DNA of 24,455 nucleotides from Pseudomonadota bacterium (GTDB taxonomy: Bacteria > Desulfobacterota > Syntrophobacteria > Syntrophobacterales > Syntrophobacteraceae). The first letter of the stretch is position 1, and each line of letters starts with the position of its first letter. A program made the translations under genes and the position numbers. The notes under the pieces were generated by a model. It made no database searches. It was not told the origin of the DNA and worked only from the letters and a program-made list of their open reading frames with translations. The stretch is taken from positions 1-24,455 of the forward strand of contig JAEZHY010000238.1 of NCBI GenBank assembly GCA_023416335.1, in the 5' to 3' direction. Of this stretch, positions 1 through 10,794 are shown one piece after another.

Positions 1-1
1 T

Positions 2-2852
<2,851 letters not shown>

Positions 2853-3143
2853 TCATACGATCAGAGGCCCTTCCTGGTCGATTCCGACCTTCGCACCAAC
2901 ATGCTCCACGCGGCCTCGCCAGTTTGAGCCAAGGAAGTAAAAGCGCAGACTGTCTCTTTCCTGGTCGATGATATCAAGGAGTTTTTGCCGCATCATGGTC
3001 CACTGGGCAGGGTCCACGATGCACTCGAAAACCGAGAATTGAACGCGCTGCCCATAGTTTTGACACACTTTCGCTACCCTGCGCAGCCGAACACGCCCGG
3101 GGTGGTCCACAGTCGAAACGTCATAACTTACGAGTACCAGCAT
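2853..3143 (-). CDS. cas2: CRISPR-associated endonuclease Cas2 (type I-C)
   Basis: The protein has 96 residues, the usual length for type I-C Cas2. It opens with the ferredoxin-like strand MLVLVSYDVST, which contains the conserved Asp at residue 8, and includes the family-typical stretch VQFSVFECIVD. Cas2 dimers bridge two Cas1 dimers in the integrase that inserts new spacers at the leader end of the array. The ATG is preceded by a good ribosome-binding site (GAGGAG, 7 nt upstream). It is the last gene of the cas operon, 93 bp after cas1, and abuts the leader. It is intact, and identification is by sequence pattern and position. Confidence 0.97.
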   Translation of the reverse strand: MLVLVSYDVSTVDHPGRVRLRRVAKVCQNYGQRVQFSVFECIVDPAQWTMMRQKLLDIIDQERDSLRFYFLGSNWRGRVEHVGAKVGIDQEGPLIV

Positions 3144-3236
3144 CGAGATTCTCCTCTCTCGTCAGTACTCCTGCATCGGGAGAATCGCATTCATTCCGGT
3201 CTGCAGCCGACCAACCGGAAGAACTTGACTCCACCC

Positions 3237-4265
3237 TCATTTCATTATGAATGGTGGATACCCATCCAAATCCTTTCTGATATGCCGGGCGAGCAGGGCG
3301 GCCTGAACGTGAAAAAGCAATCCCACCGGCATCTTCTCCTTCAGAAAAGGATGGACGATAACCTCCTGTTTCCTTTTCTGGTAAGCAACCAGAATGGCCT
3401 TCCGCGTGTCGTCGTCCATCAGGACCCCGCCCGCGGCCGTTTCCCGGAATCCGTCCGGCTTGATCTGTGAGAGGTTTATGAGCGAAAGCGCAAGGCGGTC
3501 CGAAATCATGGCCCGGAATTCCTCCATGAGATCGAGGGCGAGGCTCGGCCTCCCCGGCCTGTCCCTGTGCAGAAAGCCCACCTGAGGATCAAGCCCGACC
3601 GATTCGAGTGCCGACCGGCAGTCGTGACAGAGCAGAGTGTAGTAGAACGATAGCAGGCAGTTGACCTTGTCCAGCGGCGGTCTCCGCGAACGGGCGCGAA
3701 AATAGAATTCTTCTTTGTTCCTGGTGATCAGTTCGTCGAAGACGCTGAAATAAAACCGGGATGCCTCGCCCTCGACGGCCCGAAGCTCTTCGAGCGGGAT
3801 CACGTCCAGCTTGGCGATGCACTCGGTCAGCCTGTCGGCAGCCTCCCCAAGCCGGTCCTGATTCACCTTCTCCGGATGGTCCCGCACGGCACGGCGCAGG
3901 AGCGTTCTCGAGTTGGCGATCTTGCCCGTAAGAAATCCGCAGGCAAGCCGGGCCGACTCTTGCGGGCTGTCGGCACGCCTGTACTGTTCCCTTCTGAGCA
4001 GCACGTTGCCCGAAACCGGCCCCCTCACGCAGGCGAGATATCTGCCGGTTTCGGTCAGAAAGCTCACCGACACGTCGCGTTCTGCACACGCCCCCATGAG
4101 AAAGGGACTGACCGACACCTGGCCGAAGCAGACTATGCCGTCGAGCGTATGCAGAGGCAGCTTCAGTTTGGATTCCCCTTCCACCAGGATATCGACCGTT
4201 TCGCCGTTCTTCGACAAATATGCGCCCTGGGTAGTAATGTAGAGAGTGTTTCCGTGCTTTTTCAA
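3237..4265 (-). CDS. cas1: CRISPR-associated endonuclease/integrase Cas1 (type I-C)
   Basis: Cas1 is the catalytic integrase of spacer acquisition. I choose a TTG start at 4263-4265, giving 342 residues beginning MKKHGNTLYITTQGAYLSKNG, the normal I-C N-terminus and length. An upstream in-frame start would add unrelated residues read from cas4 sequence. The TTG has a strong GGAGGAGGAA ribosome-binding site and overlaps the cas4 stop by 4 nt (TTGA), a typical translational coupling. The metal-binding residues are visible: the Glu in the EGEASRFYF segment (about 165-167), His233 in GFLHRDRPGRP and Asp245 in SLALDLMEEFR. It should work with Cas2 and Cas4. Confidence 0.97.
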   Translation of the reverse strand: MKKHGNTLYITTQGAYLSKNGETVDILVEGESKLKLPLHTLDGIVCFGQVSVSPFLMGACAERDVSVSFLTETGRYLACVRGPVSGNVLLRREQYRRADSPQESARLACGFLTGKIANSRTLLRRAVRDHPEKVNQDRLGEAADRLTECIAKLDVIPLEELRAVEGEASRFYFSVFDELITRNKEEFYFRARSRRPPLDKVNCLLSFYYTLLCHDCRSALESVGLDPQVGFLHRDRPGRPSLALDLMEEFRAMISDRLALSLINLSQIKPDGFRETAAGGVLMDDDTRKAILVAYQKRKQEVIVHPFLKEKMPVGLLFHVQAALLARHIRKDLDGYPPFIMK

Positions 4266-4906
4266 GATTCCTCCTCCAAGGCGGACGCCAGATACCTGGA
4301 GACGGAAAGCCTGCCGGCACACGGCTTGGGCAGGCAGGCTTCCTTAAGTGAACATGCTCCGCACTTGCGCCCATACTCGGGTGCAGGGGTTCGTCCCGAG
4401 GAAATCATCTCGTGGAGCAACCCGGCCGCCCGCTCCGCGCTCGACCTGAGATCGGATCCGAATTCCACCCTGGTGCGGCGCCGCTCCTGCCCATAGAAGA
4501 GCGATCCCTCCGGGACTTCCATTGCGAGCATTTCCTCCAGGCACATTGCCTGGGCGCAGAGCTGAACCAGGTCTGAATCGTCCTCCTTGGGCTCACCACG
4601 CTTGTATTCGACGGGGTAAGGAACGGAGTTCGGTGCTCGGCCCGGGTCCGGGTCGTGGAATTCGACCACGTCTGCCACGCCGTACAGTCCGAGTCGCAGG
4701 GAGCGCAGCGGAAGCGCATACTCCACCCGGACAAGCCCCTTGCGCTTCACCGCCGGGGAATGCGCCCGTTCATGCAGGATTCTGCCTTCGGCGGTGAACT
4801 GGTTCTCCAGCCACATCCGCTCGACGTGAATGAGGGCACATTGCCGCGGGCAGTAGATCAGGTGCTGCAGAGCGGAGATGGGAAGCAGATCCGACTCGGC
4901 AAACAT
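4262..4906 (-). CDS. cas4: CRISPR-associated exonuclease Cas4
   Basis: The 214-residue protein is a RecB-family nuclease with an Fe-S cluster. It takes part in trimming pre-spacers and choosing those next to a correct PAM. Candidate cluster cysteines are in YCPRQC (Cys19, Cys23) and in CGACSLKEAC (Cys182, Cys185, Cys191), with a further Cys196. Nuclease motifs are visible as GRILHERAH near the N-terminus, GVADVVEF, and the VEYKRG motif followed by QLCAQAMCLEEM (the QhxxY-like region). It overlaps the cas7 stop by one base (TGATG) and the cas1 start by four, so cas7-cas4-cas1 are translationally linked. This is the usual position of cas4 in type I-C. Confidence 0.96.
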   Translation of the reverse strand: MFAESDLLPISALQHLIYCPRQCALIHVERMWLENQFTAEGRILHERAHSPAVKRKGLVRVEYALPLRSLRLGLYGVADVVEFHDPDPGRAPNSVPYPVEYKRGEPKEDDSDLVQLCAQAMCLEEMLAMEVPEGSLFYGQERRRTRVEFGSDLRSSAERAAGLLHEMISSGRTPAPEYGRKCGACSLKEACLPKPCAGRLSVSRYLASALEEES

Positions 4907-5781
4907 CAGAGCAGTTCCTGCAGGCTGACTCCCTCCGGGAGACCGCCCCTTCGAATGGTGACCGCGTAGTCGGAGAAGCTTCGGACCGGCCTGTCGTTTT
5001 CCGTCGCGCGCTCCACCGAGATCAGGTCGAAGAGCTTGTGCGCCGGGGCATTCCCAAGGGCGGACTCATGTTTGAAAACGTACAGTCCTCGCGCGTTCAT
5101 CTTGCCCCGTGCCGCGGAATGGTCATGGTCGAACATGTTGACGAGCGCGTCCCAGAGGAGCTGCAGGTCCCCATCCGAGAATCCCGTCTGTTCGGCCAGT
5201 TTTGCGGATACATACCCTTCCGCCCTGTAGAGCGCATACGGTACGATATGCTTGCGCCCCATCGTGCGTTCTTTTTCGAGGTCGCGCTCGTTTGTGACGG
5301 CCATTCGGGTGATCGAGATTTCGAGCGGTATAATGGGTTCTACGCTCCGGGCAAAATTGATCTGGACGGGTCCCCGGACCTGTCCGCAGTTGACTTCCGT
5401 GGTCATGACGGCCCCGAATGTGCGTATGTCGTAAAAATTTCCGCACATCCAGCGTGTAATCTTTTCCGCTTCCTCCGCCTTCTTGGGAAGTTTCTTGGCA
5501 GGAGGACGCTCAATATCCGGGTTCCCCTTATAGGCACGTTCGTTTTCGCGGTTCAGGACACCTTTTTCCCGAACATAGATTTCAAACGGTGCGGATCCCC
5601 CCTTGGCGATTTCGACAAAATTCCTGATCTTGCGCTTCAGGCATACGTCCGTCACAAGGCCGTTGTTTGTCTGCGGGTCCACCCGAGGCATGTTTCCGGC
5701 ATCGGGATCGCCGTTAGGGTTCCCGTTTTCTACGTCAAAGAGGTAAACGAACTCATAGCGATTTACGATTGGGCTGGACAT
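4906..5781 (-). CDS. cas7: Cascade backbone protein Cas7 (Csd2, type I-C)
   Basis: The 291-residue protein begins with the characteristic Csd2 sequence, including [20 protein letters not shown]. Several Cas7 copies polymerise along the crRNA spacer to form the backbone of the I-C Cascade. The glycine-rich segment [15 protein letters not shown] and the C-terminal [19 protein letters not shown] are also family-typical. It starts 3 bp after the cas8c stop, with a GAGGAGGAA ribosome-binding site formed by the last codons of cas8c. It is intact and of normal length. Confidence 0.97.
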   Translation of the reverse strand: MSSPIVNRYEFVYLFDVENGNPNGDPDAGNMPRVDPQTNNGLVTDVCLKRKIRNFVEIAKGGSAPFEIYVREKGVLNRENERAYKGNPDIERPPAKKLPKKAEEAEKITRWMCGNFYDIRTFGAVMTTEVNCGQVRGPVQINFARSVEPIIPLEISITRMAVTNERDLEKERTMGRKHIVPYALYRAEGYVSAKLAEQTGFSDGDLQLLWDALVNMFDHDHSAARGKMNARGLYVFKHESALGNAPAHKLFDLISVERATENDRPVRSFSDYAVTIRRGGLPEGVSLQELL

Positions 5782-5784
5782 GGC

Positions 5785-6180
5785 TTATTCCTCCTCGGTT
5801 TCGATTTTGTCGGTTTTTCCCGTGAACAGATCCTGGCGCTGATGATAGTAGCCAAGGAAAAAGAGGCCCTGGTTTTCGGGATTGAGAAAAGCGGGCAACG
5901 GGGTCGCTTCCAGCGCCTCGGTAATTTCCCCGACCTTGCGGTCGAAGAAGCCGGCCAGCCCCTTTTTCTCGCTGTCCTTTCGAAGCTTACCCATGTGCTG
6001 TTGCGAAAGGCTCCAGAGCATGGGAAAGATATTCTTGGGAGTCGCGGCGGCCGATCCGAAATATTTATCTCTGATTGTGGAATTTATGCCGGGATTTGCC
6101 GCCGTCTGGATTCTCTCGAACACGGCGAAAAGCCGCCCCAGCCTGTAACCTGTGTTTGTATTTTCTTTGTCCAGACTCAC
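5785..6180 (-). CDS. cas11c: Cas11c small subunit from an internal start within cas8c
   Basis: Characterised type I-C systems make the Cascade small subunit Cas11c from an internal translation start near the 3' end of cas8c. Here codon 462 of cas8c is GTG (6178-6180), preceded at 5 nt by a perfect AGGAGG (6186-6191 on the plus strand). This would give a 131-residue protein beginning (M)[16 protein letters not shown], in frame with cas8c and sharing its stop. Size and position match the known Cas11c. Within cas8c the AGGAGG falls across ordinary Glu-Glu-Val codons. The product is inferred from this site and from family precedent. Confidence 0.82.
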   Translation of the reverse strand: MSLDKENTNTGYRLGRLFAVFERIQTAANPGINSTIRDKYFGSAAATPKNIFPMLWSLSQQHMGKLRKDSEKKGLAGFFDRKVGEITEALEATPLPAFLNPENQGLFFLGYYHQRQDLFTGKTDKIETEEE

Positions 6181-7563
6181 GCTGACCTCCTCATGTCTGC
6201 AGTTGCGAATCAGGAAAGCTTTTATAAGGGAAGCACGCAGGTAGTTGATCGTTTGGTCGGACCGGATGGTCGTTAGAAGCGCGGGCAGAAGGTTTTGTGG
6301 ATAGGGGGCCCCGGTGAAGACAGCTCGGGTGAAGGCCCCGGCAATGAGAGGAGAAACCTTCTCGTCCTTCTCCCATAAGCTTCCGGGTTCATTGTGTGAA
6401 ACGGTTTCACGCAGAAGCGTCCGGATGGAAGGGTACCTCCGCTCATTTTCGAAACTCTTCACCACCTCGAGCTGCTGAAAATGCTGGAAAACGTTCTGAA
6501 GAATCTCCCCCACCGTACTCACATGCCAGAAACGGACGGAAAGCCTGGAGGCATTGGGCGAGAGCGCAAGGAGATAAAAGCGAACCTCCGGTTCTTTGAC
6601 AGCTTCCTGCACGCGGCCTCCCCGCAGGGCTTCCAGGATGGCCCTCAAGTCTCTGAGAGCGCCCGTATCATCCGCGCCGGAGTCGGCTATATCCAGATCG
6701 GTTTCGAACAAGCCTGCAAAAAGATTTTCGACTTCCGAACTGCGTTCCGTCCAGAAGACCACCATTGCATCACCAATACGCACCTTCTGGCGGCTTCCAT
6801 TACGAAGCAGCCAATTGAGCGCCGTACAGTAGGCGAAAGCCGCACGCTCACCAATGGGAGCGTTGTAGTTCTGATCCTTTCCGTAGGATGTGAACGCGTC
6901 GAGGTTGAAAGACACGAGCGCGGCCCCGGAGGTCTGCGACCCGGGAACACCCTTGATAGCCGGATGGAGACGCGCGATCGGCTGCTCTTCTCCGCTTATC
7001 AGGCACATGCCCTTTTTTTCCCCGGCGTTTTCCGAGCAGTACCCGGCCCACCGCTCCCGAATCATCGGCCGCTCATGAATGAATCGACGTTCGCCGTCCA
7101 GGCGGAAGACTACATTCAGACCCGCCATCTGGTCCCACTTTTTCAGAGACAGGGCCTGTTCGGGTTTCCAACCTTCAAGGAAGCGAAGTACGGCTTTCAT
7201 GCCCTCGTCTTCGAGGTCCCCGGCCACAGAGTGCTGCATCTCTCTGAATGCGGCAAACATCCTGGATGCCCGCTCGGGAGTCCCCTTTGCATCGCCTCCG
7301 AGTACATATCCCGTATTGTCCCACAGGAAGTTCGCGGCAATTGCGACCGTGCGCTTTACCGGCTCGGGGACAACCAGTTCCAGGGGAAGTTCTCTTTTGC
7401 CTTCCTTTACTCTCAGGTCGTCTTCTTCGACGAGATTGCCTTCTCGATCTAACACCAGGCAGAAATGGATTTTCTGCCTGGAAAATCCGGCAAGAGGGAC
7501 CCCGCCGTTTTCCGGGTCCGCGATCAGCCGGTGATAATAACAGTTGAGGGCTTGGAGGATCAT
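5785..7563 (-). CDS. cas8c: Cascade large subunit Cas8c (Csd1)
   Basis: The 592-residue protein is the large subunit of type I-C Cascade. It recognises the PAM and helps open target DNA. The N-terminus ([13 protein letters not shown], then [20 protein letters not shown]) and the C-terminal motif [24 protein letters not shown] are typical of Csd1. Its ATG overlaps the cas5 stop (ATGA) and has a GGAGGT site 7 nt upstream. The C-terminal 131 codons are probably also translated separately as Cas11c from an internal start (see separate entry). Confidence 0.96.
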   Translation of the reverse strand: MILQALNCYYHRLIADPENGGVPLAGFSRQKIHFCLVLDREGNLVEEDDLRVKEGKRELPLELVVPEPVKRTVAIAANFLWDNTGYVLGGDAKGTPERASRMFAAFREMQHSVAGDLEDEGMKAVLRFLEGWKPEQALSLKKWDQMAGLNVVFRLDGERRFIHERPMIRERWAGYCSENAGEKKGMCLISGEEQPIARLHPAIKGVPGSQTSGAALVSFNLDAFTSYGKDQNYNAPIGERAAFAYCTALNWLLRNGSRQKVRIGDAMVVFWTERSSEVENLFAGLFETDLDIADSGADDTGALRDLRAILEALRGGRVQEAVKEPEVRFYLLALSPNASRLSVRFWHVSTVGEILQNVFQHFQQLEVVKSFENERRYPSIRTLLRETVSHNEPGSLWEKDEKVSPLIAGAFTRAVFTGAPYPQNLLPALLTTIRSDQTINYLRASLIKAFLIRNCRHEEVSVSLDKENTNTGYRLGRLFAVFERIQTAANPGINSTIRDKYFGSAAATPKNIFPMLWSLSQQHMGKLRKDSEKKGLAGFFDRKVGEITEALEATPLPAFLNPENQGLFFLGYYHQRQDLFTGKTDKIETEEE

Positions 7564-8213
7564 GACCGGACCTCCAGACTGCCGGGCGCCGGCACATCGA
7601 TCACCCCGTCGTGCATGGATGCGTTGAAAAACATGGCCTGCATGCCGTTTTCAAAATCCAAGTCATGGAGCATCCAACCGAGTTCTTTTTCACCCTCGAT
7701 GCTGGACTCCGGGAGGTCTCCTTCGACAAGTTCGAAAGCTGCGGGAAATTCTCGACAGCCCAGGTAAGGCCTGTGAAAGCACTGGCCCTTCCTGGCCCGG
7801 CGGGTGAATATGTCCTTGTGCTTTCCGGAGTTGGCATCGGAAGAGTCCGTAAGCTCAAACCGGGCTTCGATAATGTACGCCACATCGCGCAAAACCATTG
7901 CCGCGCGCTGCTGGCGCTCGTCTTCGACAAAGATGCCGAGACGCCCAGCCCCTTTTGACATTGCCTGTTTGACGGTGCCGGCCGGAATTTTCACTCCGAC
8001 TTCGTTGCGTCGAATGTTTGTAAATTTGATTGGATTCAGGACCCGGATGCGCTCGACGATCCACCTGATTTCCGGCTTCCAGTAGATCGCTTCGAGAATT
8101 CCCCGGGCCGCCGAGGGGGTGATGACGTCGTATGAGACTCGTTCCACTTTCATCTCAGGGCGGGAAAATAAGGCGTATTCACCCCACACTTTCAGTTTTA
8201 CCCCTTGCCCCAT
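7560..8213 (-). CDS. cas5c: CRISPR RNA endoribonuclease Cas5c (Cas5d)
   Basis: In type I-C, Cas5 replaces Cas6. It cuts pre-crRNA at the base of the repeat stem and stays bound to the 5' handle in Cascade. I choose the ATG at 8211-8213, giving 217 residues starting [30 protein letters not shown]. It has a near-perfect AAAGGAGGT site 6 nt upstream, and family members begin at this point. The open frame continues upstream to 8357, but the extra 48 codons run through the pseudo-repeat region and resemble nothing in Cas5. The family segments [20 protein letters not shown] and [24 protein letters not shown] are present. The stop overlaps the cas8c start by 4 nt. Confidence 0.96.
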   Translation of the reverse strand: MGQGVKLKVWGEYALFSRPEMKVERVSYDVITPSAARGILEAIYWKPEIRWIVERIRVLNPIKFTNIRRNEVGVKIPAGTVKQAMSKGAGRLGIFVEDERQQRAAMVLRDVAYIIEARFELTDSSDANSGKHKDIFTRRARKGQCFHRPYLGCREFPAAFELVEGDLPESSIEGEKELGWMLHDLDFENGMQAMFFNASMHDGVIDVPAPGSLEVRS

Positions 8214-8264
8214 GTACACCTCCTTTCCGGATGATCCGTTGTGAGTTGAACAATTGAAGCAGTT

Positions 8265-8293
8265 GTCCTTCCATGTTTCAGGATGGGAAGGAC
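8265..8293. other. Inverted repeat in the cas5 5' untranslated region
   Basis: GTCCTTCC at 8265-8272 is the exact complement of GGAAGGAC at 8286-8293, an 8-bp stem with a 13-nt loop. It lies about 50-80 nt upstream of the cas5 ATG, inside the predicted leader of the cas5 operon mRNA. No U-tract follows, so it does not look like an intrinsic terminator. It may be an mRNA structure or a protein-binding site. Confidence 0.45.
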
Positions 8294-8331
8294 GATTCGG
8301 TACCCTGGTTTGGAACAGGAATGCAGGCTCT

Positions 8332-8417
8332 GGGGGGACTTGGGCGACAAATTTCAATTTGATAAAATGGTGGCAAACCTCAACGTAAATGTTTCAACCC
8401 ACGCCCAAGGCCCCCCT
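8332..8417 (-). ncRNA. Candidate CreA/CreR-like crRNA-like regulatory RNA (degenerate repeat - pseudo-spacer - repeat fragment)
   Basis: Plus-strand 8391-8406 (GTTTCAACCCACGCCC) matches the first 16 bases of the array repeat with one change (T to C at 8398). On the minus strand it keeps the 11-nt crRNA handle as TGGGTTGAAAC, but the internal repeat stem is lost. It is followed by a 42-nt pseudo-spacer (8349-8390) and then by GTCGCCC (8342-8348, minus strand), the first seven bases of the crRNA-sense repeat. A predicted promoter (8424-8451) would start RNA at about A8417, exactly at the edge of the element. The two flanks also pair with each other (8402-8416 with 8332-8346, 14 of 15). The pseudo-spacer seed matches 8464-8474 upstream of that promoter. 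Cas-regulating RNAs of this architecture are known in other CRISPR types. Here the RNA and its function are inferred, and a dead relic repeat is the alternative. Confidence 0.6.
8348..8361. other. Perfect palindrome inside the pseudo-spacer
   Basis: CAAATT at 8348-8353 and AATTTG at 8356-8361 form a perfect 6-bp inverted repeat around a 2-base centre. It occupies the distal end of the pseudo-spacer, which explains part of its extra length relative to real spacers (42 nt against 34-35). Its centre, TTTCAAT, also resembles bases 2-8 of the CRISPR repeat. It could be an operator, or a remnant of a second repeat. Confidence 0.35.
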
Positions 8418-8423
8418 AACCCC

Positions 8424-8451
8424 ATAATACAGTAAAAGATGGGTTTTCCAA
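8424..8451 (-). promoter_or_regulatory. Predicted sigma-70-type promoter for the pseudo-repeat RNA and the cas5-cas2 operon
   Basis: On the minus strand a -35 element TTGGAA (8446-8451) is followed after 16 nt by a -10 element TATTAT (8424-8429; 5 of 6 to consensus). The predicted start is about A8417, the base before the first G of the degenerate repeat. No terminator is seen before the cas5 ATG, 204 bp further on. The same promoter would therefore drive both the crRNA-like element and cas5-cas8-cas7-cas4-cas1-cas2. This is a consensus match by eye. Confidence 0.5.
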
Positions 8452-8460
8452 ACTTATTTG

Positions 8461-8474
8461 TTTATTTAAGTTGA
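8461..8474 (+). promoter_or_regulatory. Putative target site of the pseudo-spacer RNA
   Basis: Bases 8464-8474 (ATTTAAGTTGA) match the first 11 bases of the pseudo-spacer (ATTTACGTTGA) at positions 1-5 and 7-11. The mismatches fall at position 6 and then at 12, the positions flipped out of pairing in type I R-loops. The adjacent PAM position (8461-8463) is TTT, one base from the TTC usual for I-C. The site lies 10 bp upstream of the predicted -35 element, so bound Cascade could hinder RNA polymerase. The match is seen directly; binding is inferred. Confidence 0.5.
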
Positions 8475-8492
8475 ATGTTAAATATGTTAAAT
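8475..8492. repeat. Tandem 9-bp direct repeat ATGTTAAAT x2
   Basis: ATGTTAAAT occurs twice without a gap (8475-8483, 8484-8492) in the AT-rich stretch upstream of the predicted cas5 promoter and directly beyond the seed-matched site. It may be a regulator-binding site, or simply local AT-rich repetition. Confidence 0.4.
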
Positions 8493-8595
8493 TATGGGCG
8501 GTAACCCTATCGCGGGTGCGAACTCAAAAACAATGGATTGGCACCCATCCTACGCCCCCTACTCCCTCCCGAGATCGTGCTCTTTTGGCTCAACA

Positions 8596-10794
8596 TCAAA
8601 ACACCAGGCTCTCCGCGCTCATCTCACCTTCTTTCGGAATACTGAGTCCCATGCCCGATCCATAGAAACGGTCATATCCGTACTCGGAGAGCGCTGGGTA
8701 GATGTCCTGAATACGCTCCAGTGCGCCTGAGGCTTCAAGTGCCGCTATTCCCCAACGGGGGACCTGGACCGTGTATCGCTGCAGTTGCCTCAGGACTTTC
8801 CCGGGGAACTCGGCGAAGCGCAAATCGCGGATGAGCCCCCGCGACCTGTCATCGAAAGGGATGATGACGGACTCGCCGGTTTCCTCAATCAGTCGAAATT
8901 TCTCGGATACGGTTCGGAAGGGAAAATAGCAGTCGTTGAGCCCTTCGACCAGGTCCTCAAGGATTTGCTTCTCATCGAGTCTCTCGCCCGCTCGCCAGTA
9001 GAGCAGACGGAAGTAATCTTCAACGGCTTCCAAAGAAAGGGGATCGTCCGGATATTGTCGGATAGTCTCGGCGGCCGCTTCGGCGGGGGCGCGAAACGCT
9101 CCGGGAAGGGGCTTATTTTCAAGTTCATAGAGGATCACCCTGCCCGGCTCCAGGAGTTTCCCCTCCCGATTGCAGCGCCCCGCGGCCTGAGCTATGGAAT
9201 CGATCCCCGCTACGGCCCGATAGACGACCGGGAAGTCGATATCAACTCCGGCTTCGATGAGGCGCGTACTGACCACCAGGCACGGGAGATTTCGGGCAAG
9301 GCGGTCCTTTATCTCGGCCAGCTTCTGAGACCGGTGTTCGGGACACATCAGCGCGCTCAAATGGAAAGCGCCATCCACGTCTCCCAGTCCCTGGAACACA
9401 TCCCGGGCTTCGGAGCGAGTATTCACGACGCAAAGGTCCTGTTCGTGGGAGCGCAGATTTTCAATTAGCGTCTTCAGCGATACCGTTCCCAACTTTTCAA
9501 TTTTGACGCGTCGAAAATCGCGGTAGAGCGCTTTCGGATCGGGAACGATTTCGCGGACGTCTTCCAGGCCGTTCTGAAATTCCTCGTTACGGGTCAGGGC
9601 AGGCTGCGTGGCCGTACAGAGCACAACACTCGTGGCGTAGTTTGCTGCAAGCTCCCGAAGCGCTTCGAGGCAGGGCAGCAGGAACCGGACAGGCAGCATC
9701 TGCGCCTCATCCAGGATGACCACGCTTCCGGCAATGTTATGCAGCTTTCGGCACCGGGACGTGCGGGAGGAAAAGAGGGACTCGAAAAACTGTACGGCGG
9801 TTGTGACTACGAGGGGTGCATCCCAGTTTTCAGAGGAAAGCTCGAATCTGCGGAACATCTCGTCATTTTCTGAATCCGCACCATCCAGCTTTGCCGTATC
9901 GAACGCACTATGGTGTTCCAACACGGCATCTTTGCCGGCAAATTTCCTGAAAACGTCCGCGTTCTGTTCGATGATGCTCGTAAACGGGATCACATAAATG
10001 ACTCTTCTCATCCCATGAAGCCGCGCGTGCCTGAGAGCGAACGCCAGTGACGAGAGCGTCTTTCCGCCACCGGTCGGGACGGTAAGGGAAAAGAGGCCTC
10101 TAGATTGCGTTGCGCCGGCGAGGCAGGCTTCGAGGATTTCCCTTCGGCGCAGATTGATCGCTGCAGGACGGGCCTTTGCCTGGACGGATTCGAGTTCGGC
10201 CCGGAACCGGCTTTCAATCTCGACAAGCGACGGATAACCCTGACGGGCCAACGATTTTTCGCTGTTCATAAAGTGTTCGGTATCGAGAAAATCCGCATCC
10301 ACCAGGCACGAGAAAAGCATGCGCGTGAAAAACGAAACCTGAAAGGCAAGCCCTGTCCGGCTGCGTTCTGGTTTGAACGGAAATTTTCCGCCTATAACGG
10401 GACTGGGGAGTTCCTCTTGTTGGATGACTTCCGGCACTATTCTTTTCAACCTTGCCGCGAGGCAGGAATCCTGCTCGGAACCCCCGTCCTGGAGCCCCCC
10501 GTGATGCCCGGCAATGCAGGCCGCGATAAGCCGACCCGCGCCCTCGAACTCATTAGCGGCGTACTGCGCCCCTGCTGTCGAATGATCAACTTTCCGATTA
10601 GAACCCCGGAGTCGCCGCAGATATTCGATTGACGCTTTTCCCCGATCGTGCAGAAGTCCCGTTGCTTCGGCCCAGTCACGGGATTTGAAGAATTCGGCGA
10701 ACTCTCCCGCCAAGGCTGCAACATTATTGAGATGATCGGACAAAGGCTGCCACGTGTCCTCGCCCCGCTCGGTGCTGTGTGCATAGAGACGCAT
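8596..10794 (-). CDS. cas3: CRISPR-associated nuclease-helicase Cas3 (type I-C)
   Basis: The 732-residue fusion has an N-terminal HD nuclease and a superfamily 2 helicase. Cascade recruits it to degrade target DNA. HD-domain metal ligands are visible: His21, the His49-Asp50 pair (LLHDRGK), His71 and His97-His98 (AGHHGGL). The helicase shows Walker A TVPTGGGKT (238-246), the DEAQ box (362-365), the TAT motif near 394-396, and motif VI QAAGRCNR (535-542). The ATG at 10792-10794 has GGGGGA just upstream. It is intact. Unlike the usual compact I-C order, where cas3 runs directly into cas5, a 382-bp gap follows, so cas3 and the Cascade/adaptation genes probably have separate promoters. Confidence 0.97.
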   Translation of the reverse strand: MRLYAHSTERGEDTWQPLSDHLNNVAALAGEFAEFFKSRDWAEATGLLHDRGKASIEYLRRLRGSNRKVDHSTAGAQYAANEFEGAGRLIAACIAGHHGGLQDGGSEQDSCLAARLKRIVPEVIQQEELPSPVIGGKFPFKPERSRTGLAFQVSFFTRMLFSCLVDADFLDTEHFMNSEKSLARQGYPSLVEIESRFRAELESVQAKARPAAINLRRREILEACLAGATQSRGLFSLTVPTGGGKTLSSLAFALRHARLHGMRRVIYVIPFTSIIEQNADVFRKFAGKDAVLEHHSAFDTAKLDGADSENDEMFRRFELSSENWDAPLVVTTAVQFFESLFSSRTSRCRKLHNIAGSVVILDEAQMLPVRFLLPCLEALRELAANYATSVVLCTATQPALTRNEEFQNGLEDVREIVPDPKALYRDFRRVKIEKLGTVSLKTLIENLRSHEQDLCVVNTRSEARDVFQGLGDVDGAFHLSALMCPEHRSQKLAEIKDRLARNLPCLVVSTRLIEAGVDIDFPVVYRAVAGIDSIAQAAGRCNREGKLLEPGRVILYELENKPLPGAFRAPAEAAAETIRQYPDDPLSLEAVEDYFRLLYWRAGERLDEKQILEDLVEGLNDCYFPFRTVSEKFRLIEETGESVIIPFDDRSRGLIRDLRFAEFPGKVLRQLQRYTVQVPRWGIAALEASGALERIQDIYPALSEYGYDRFYGSGMGLSIPKEGEMSAESLVF

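Noticed and set aside
5038..6276. 412-codon plus-strand open frame opposite cas7/cas8c
   Set aside because: It is antisense to two certain cas genes, and its composition follows their third-codon bias. It matches no family I recognise.
8214..8357. N-terminal extension of Cas5 by 48 codons
   Set aside because: The strong ribosome-binding site at 8219-8226 and the family N-terminus fix the start at 8213. The extension would translate the pseudo-spacer and repeat fragment.
8471..8730. Plus-strand open frames in the cas3-cas5 gap, considered as a possible CreT-like toxin
   Set aside because: They lack a clear ribosome-binding site, run into the 3' end of cas3 on the opposite strand and show no toxin-like features. 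A CreT RNA toxin cannot be recognised by eye and is not claimed.
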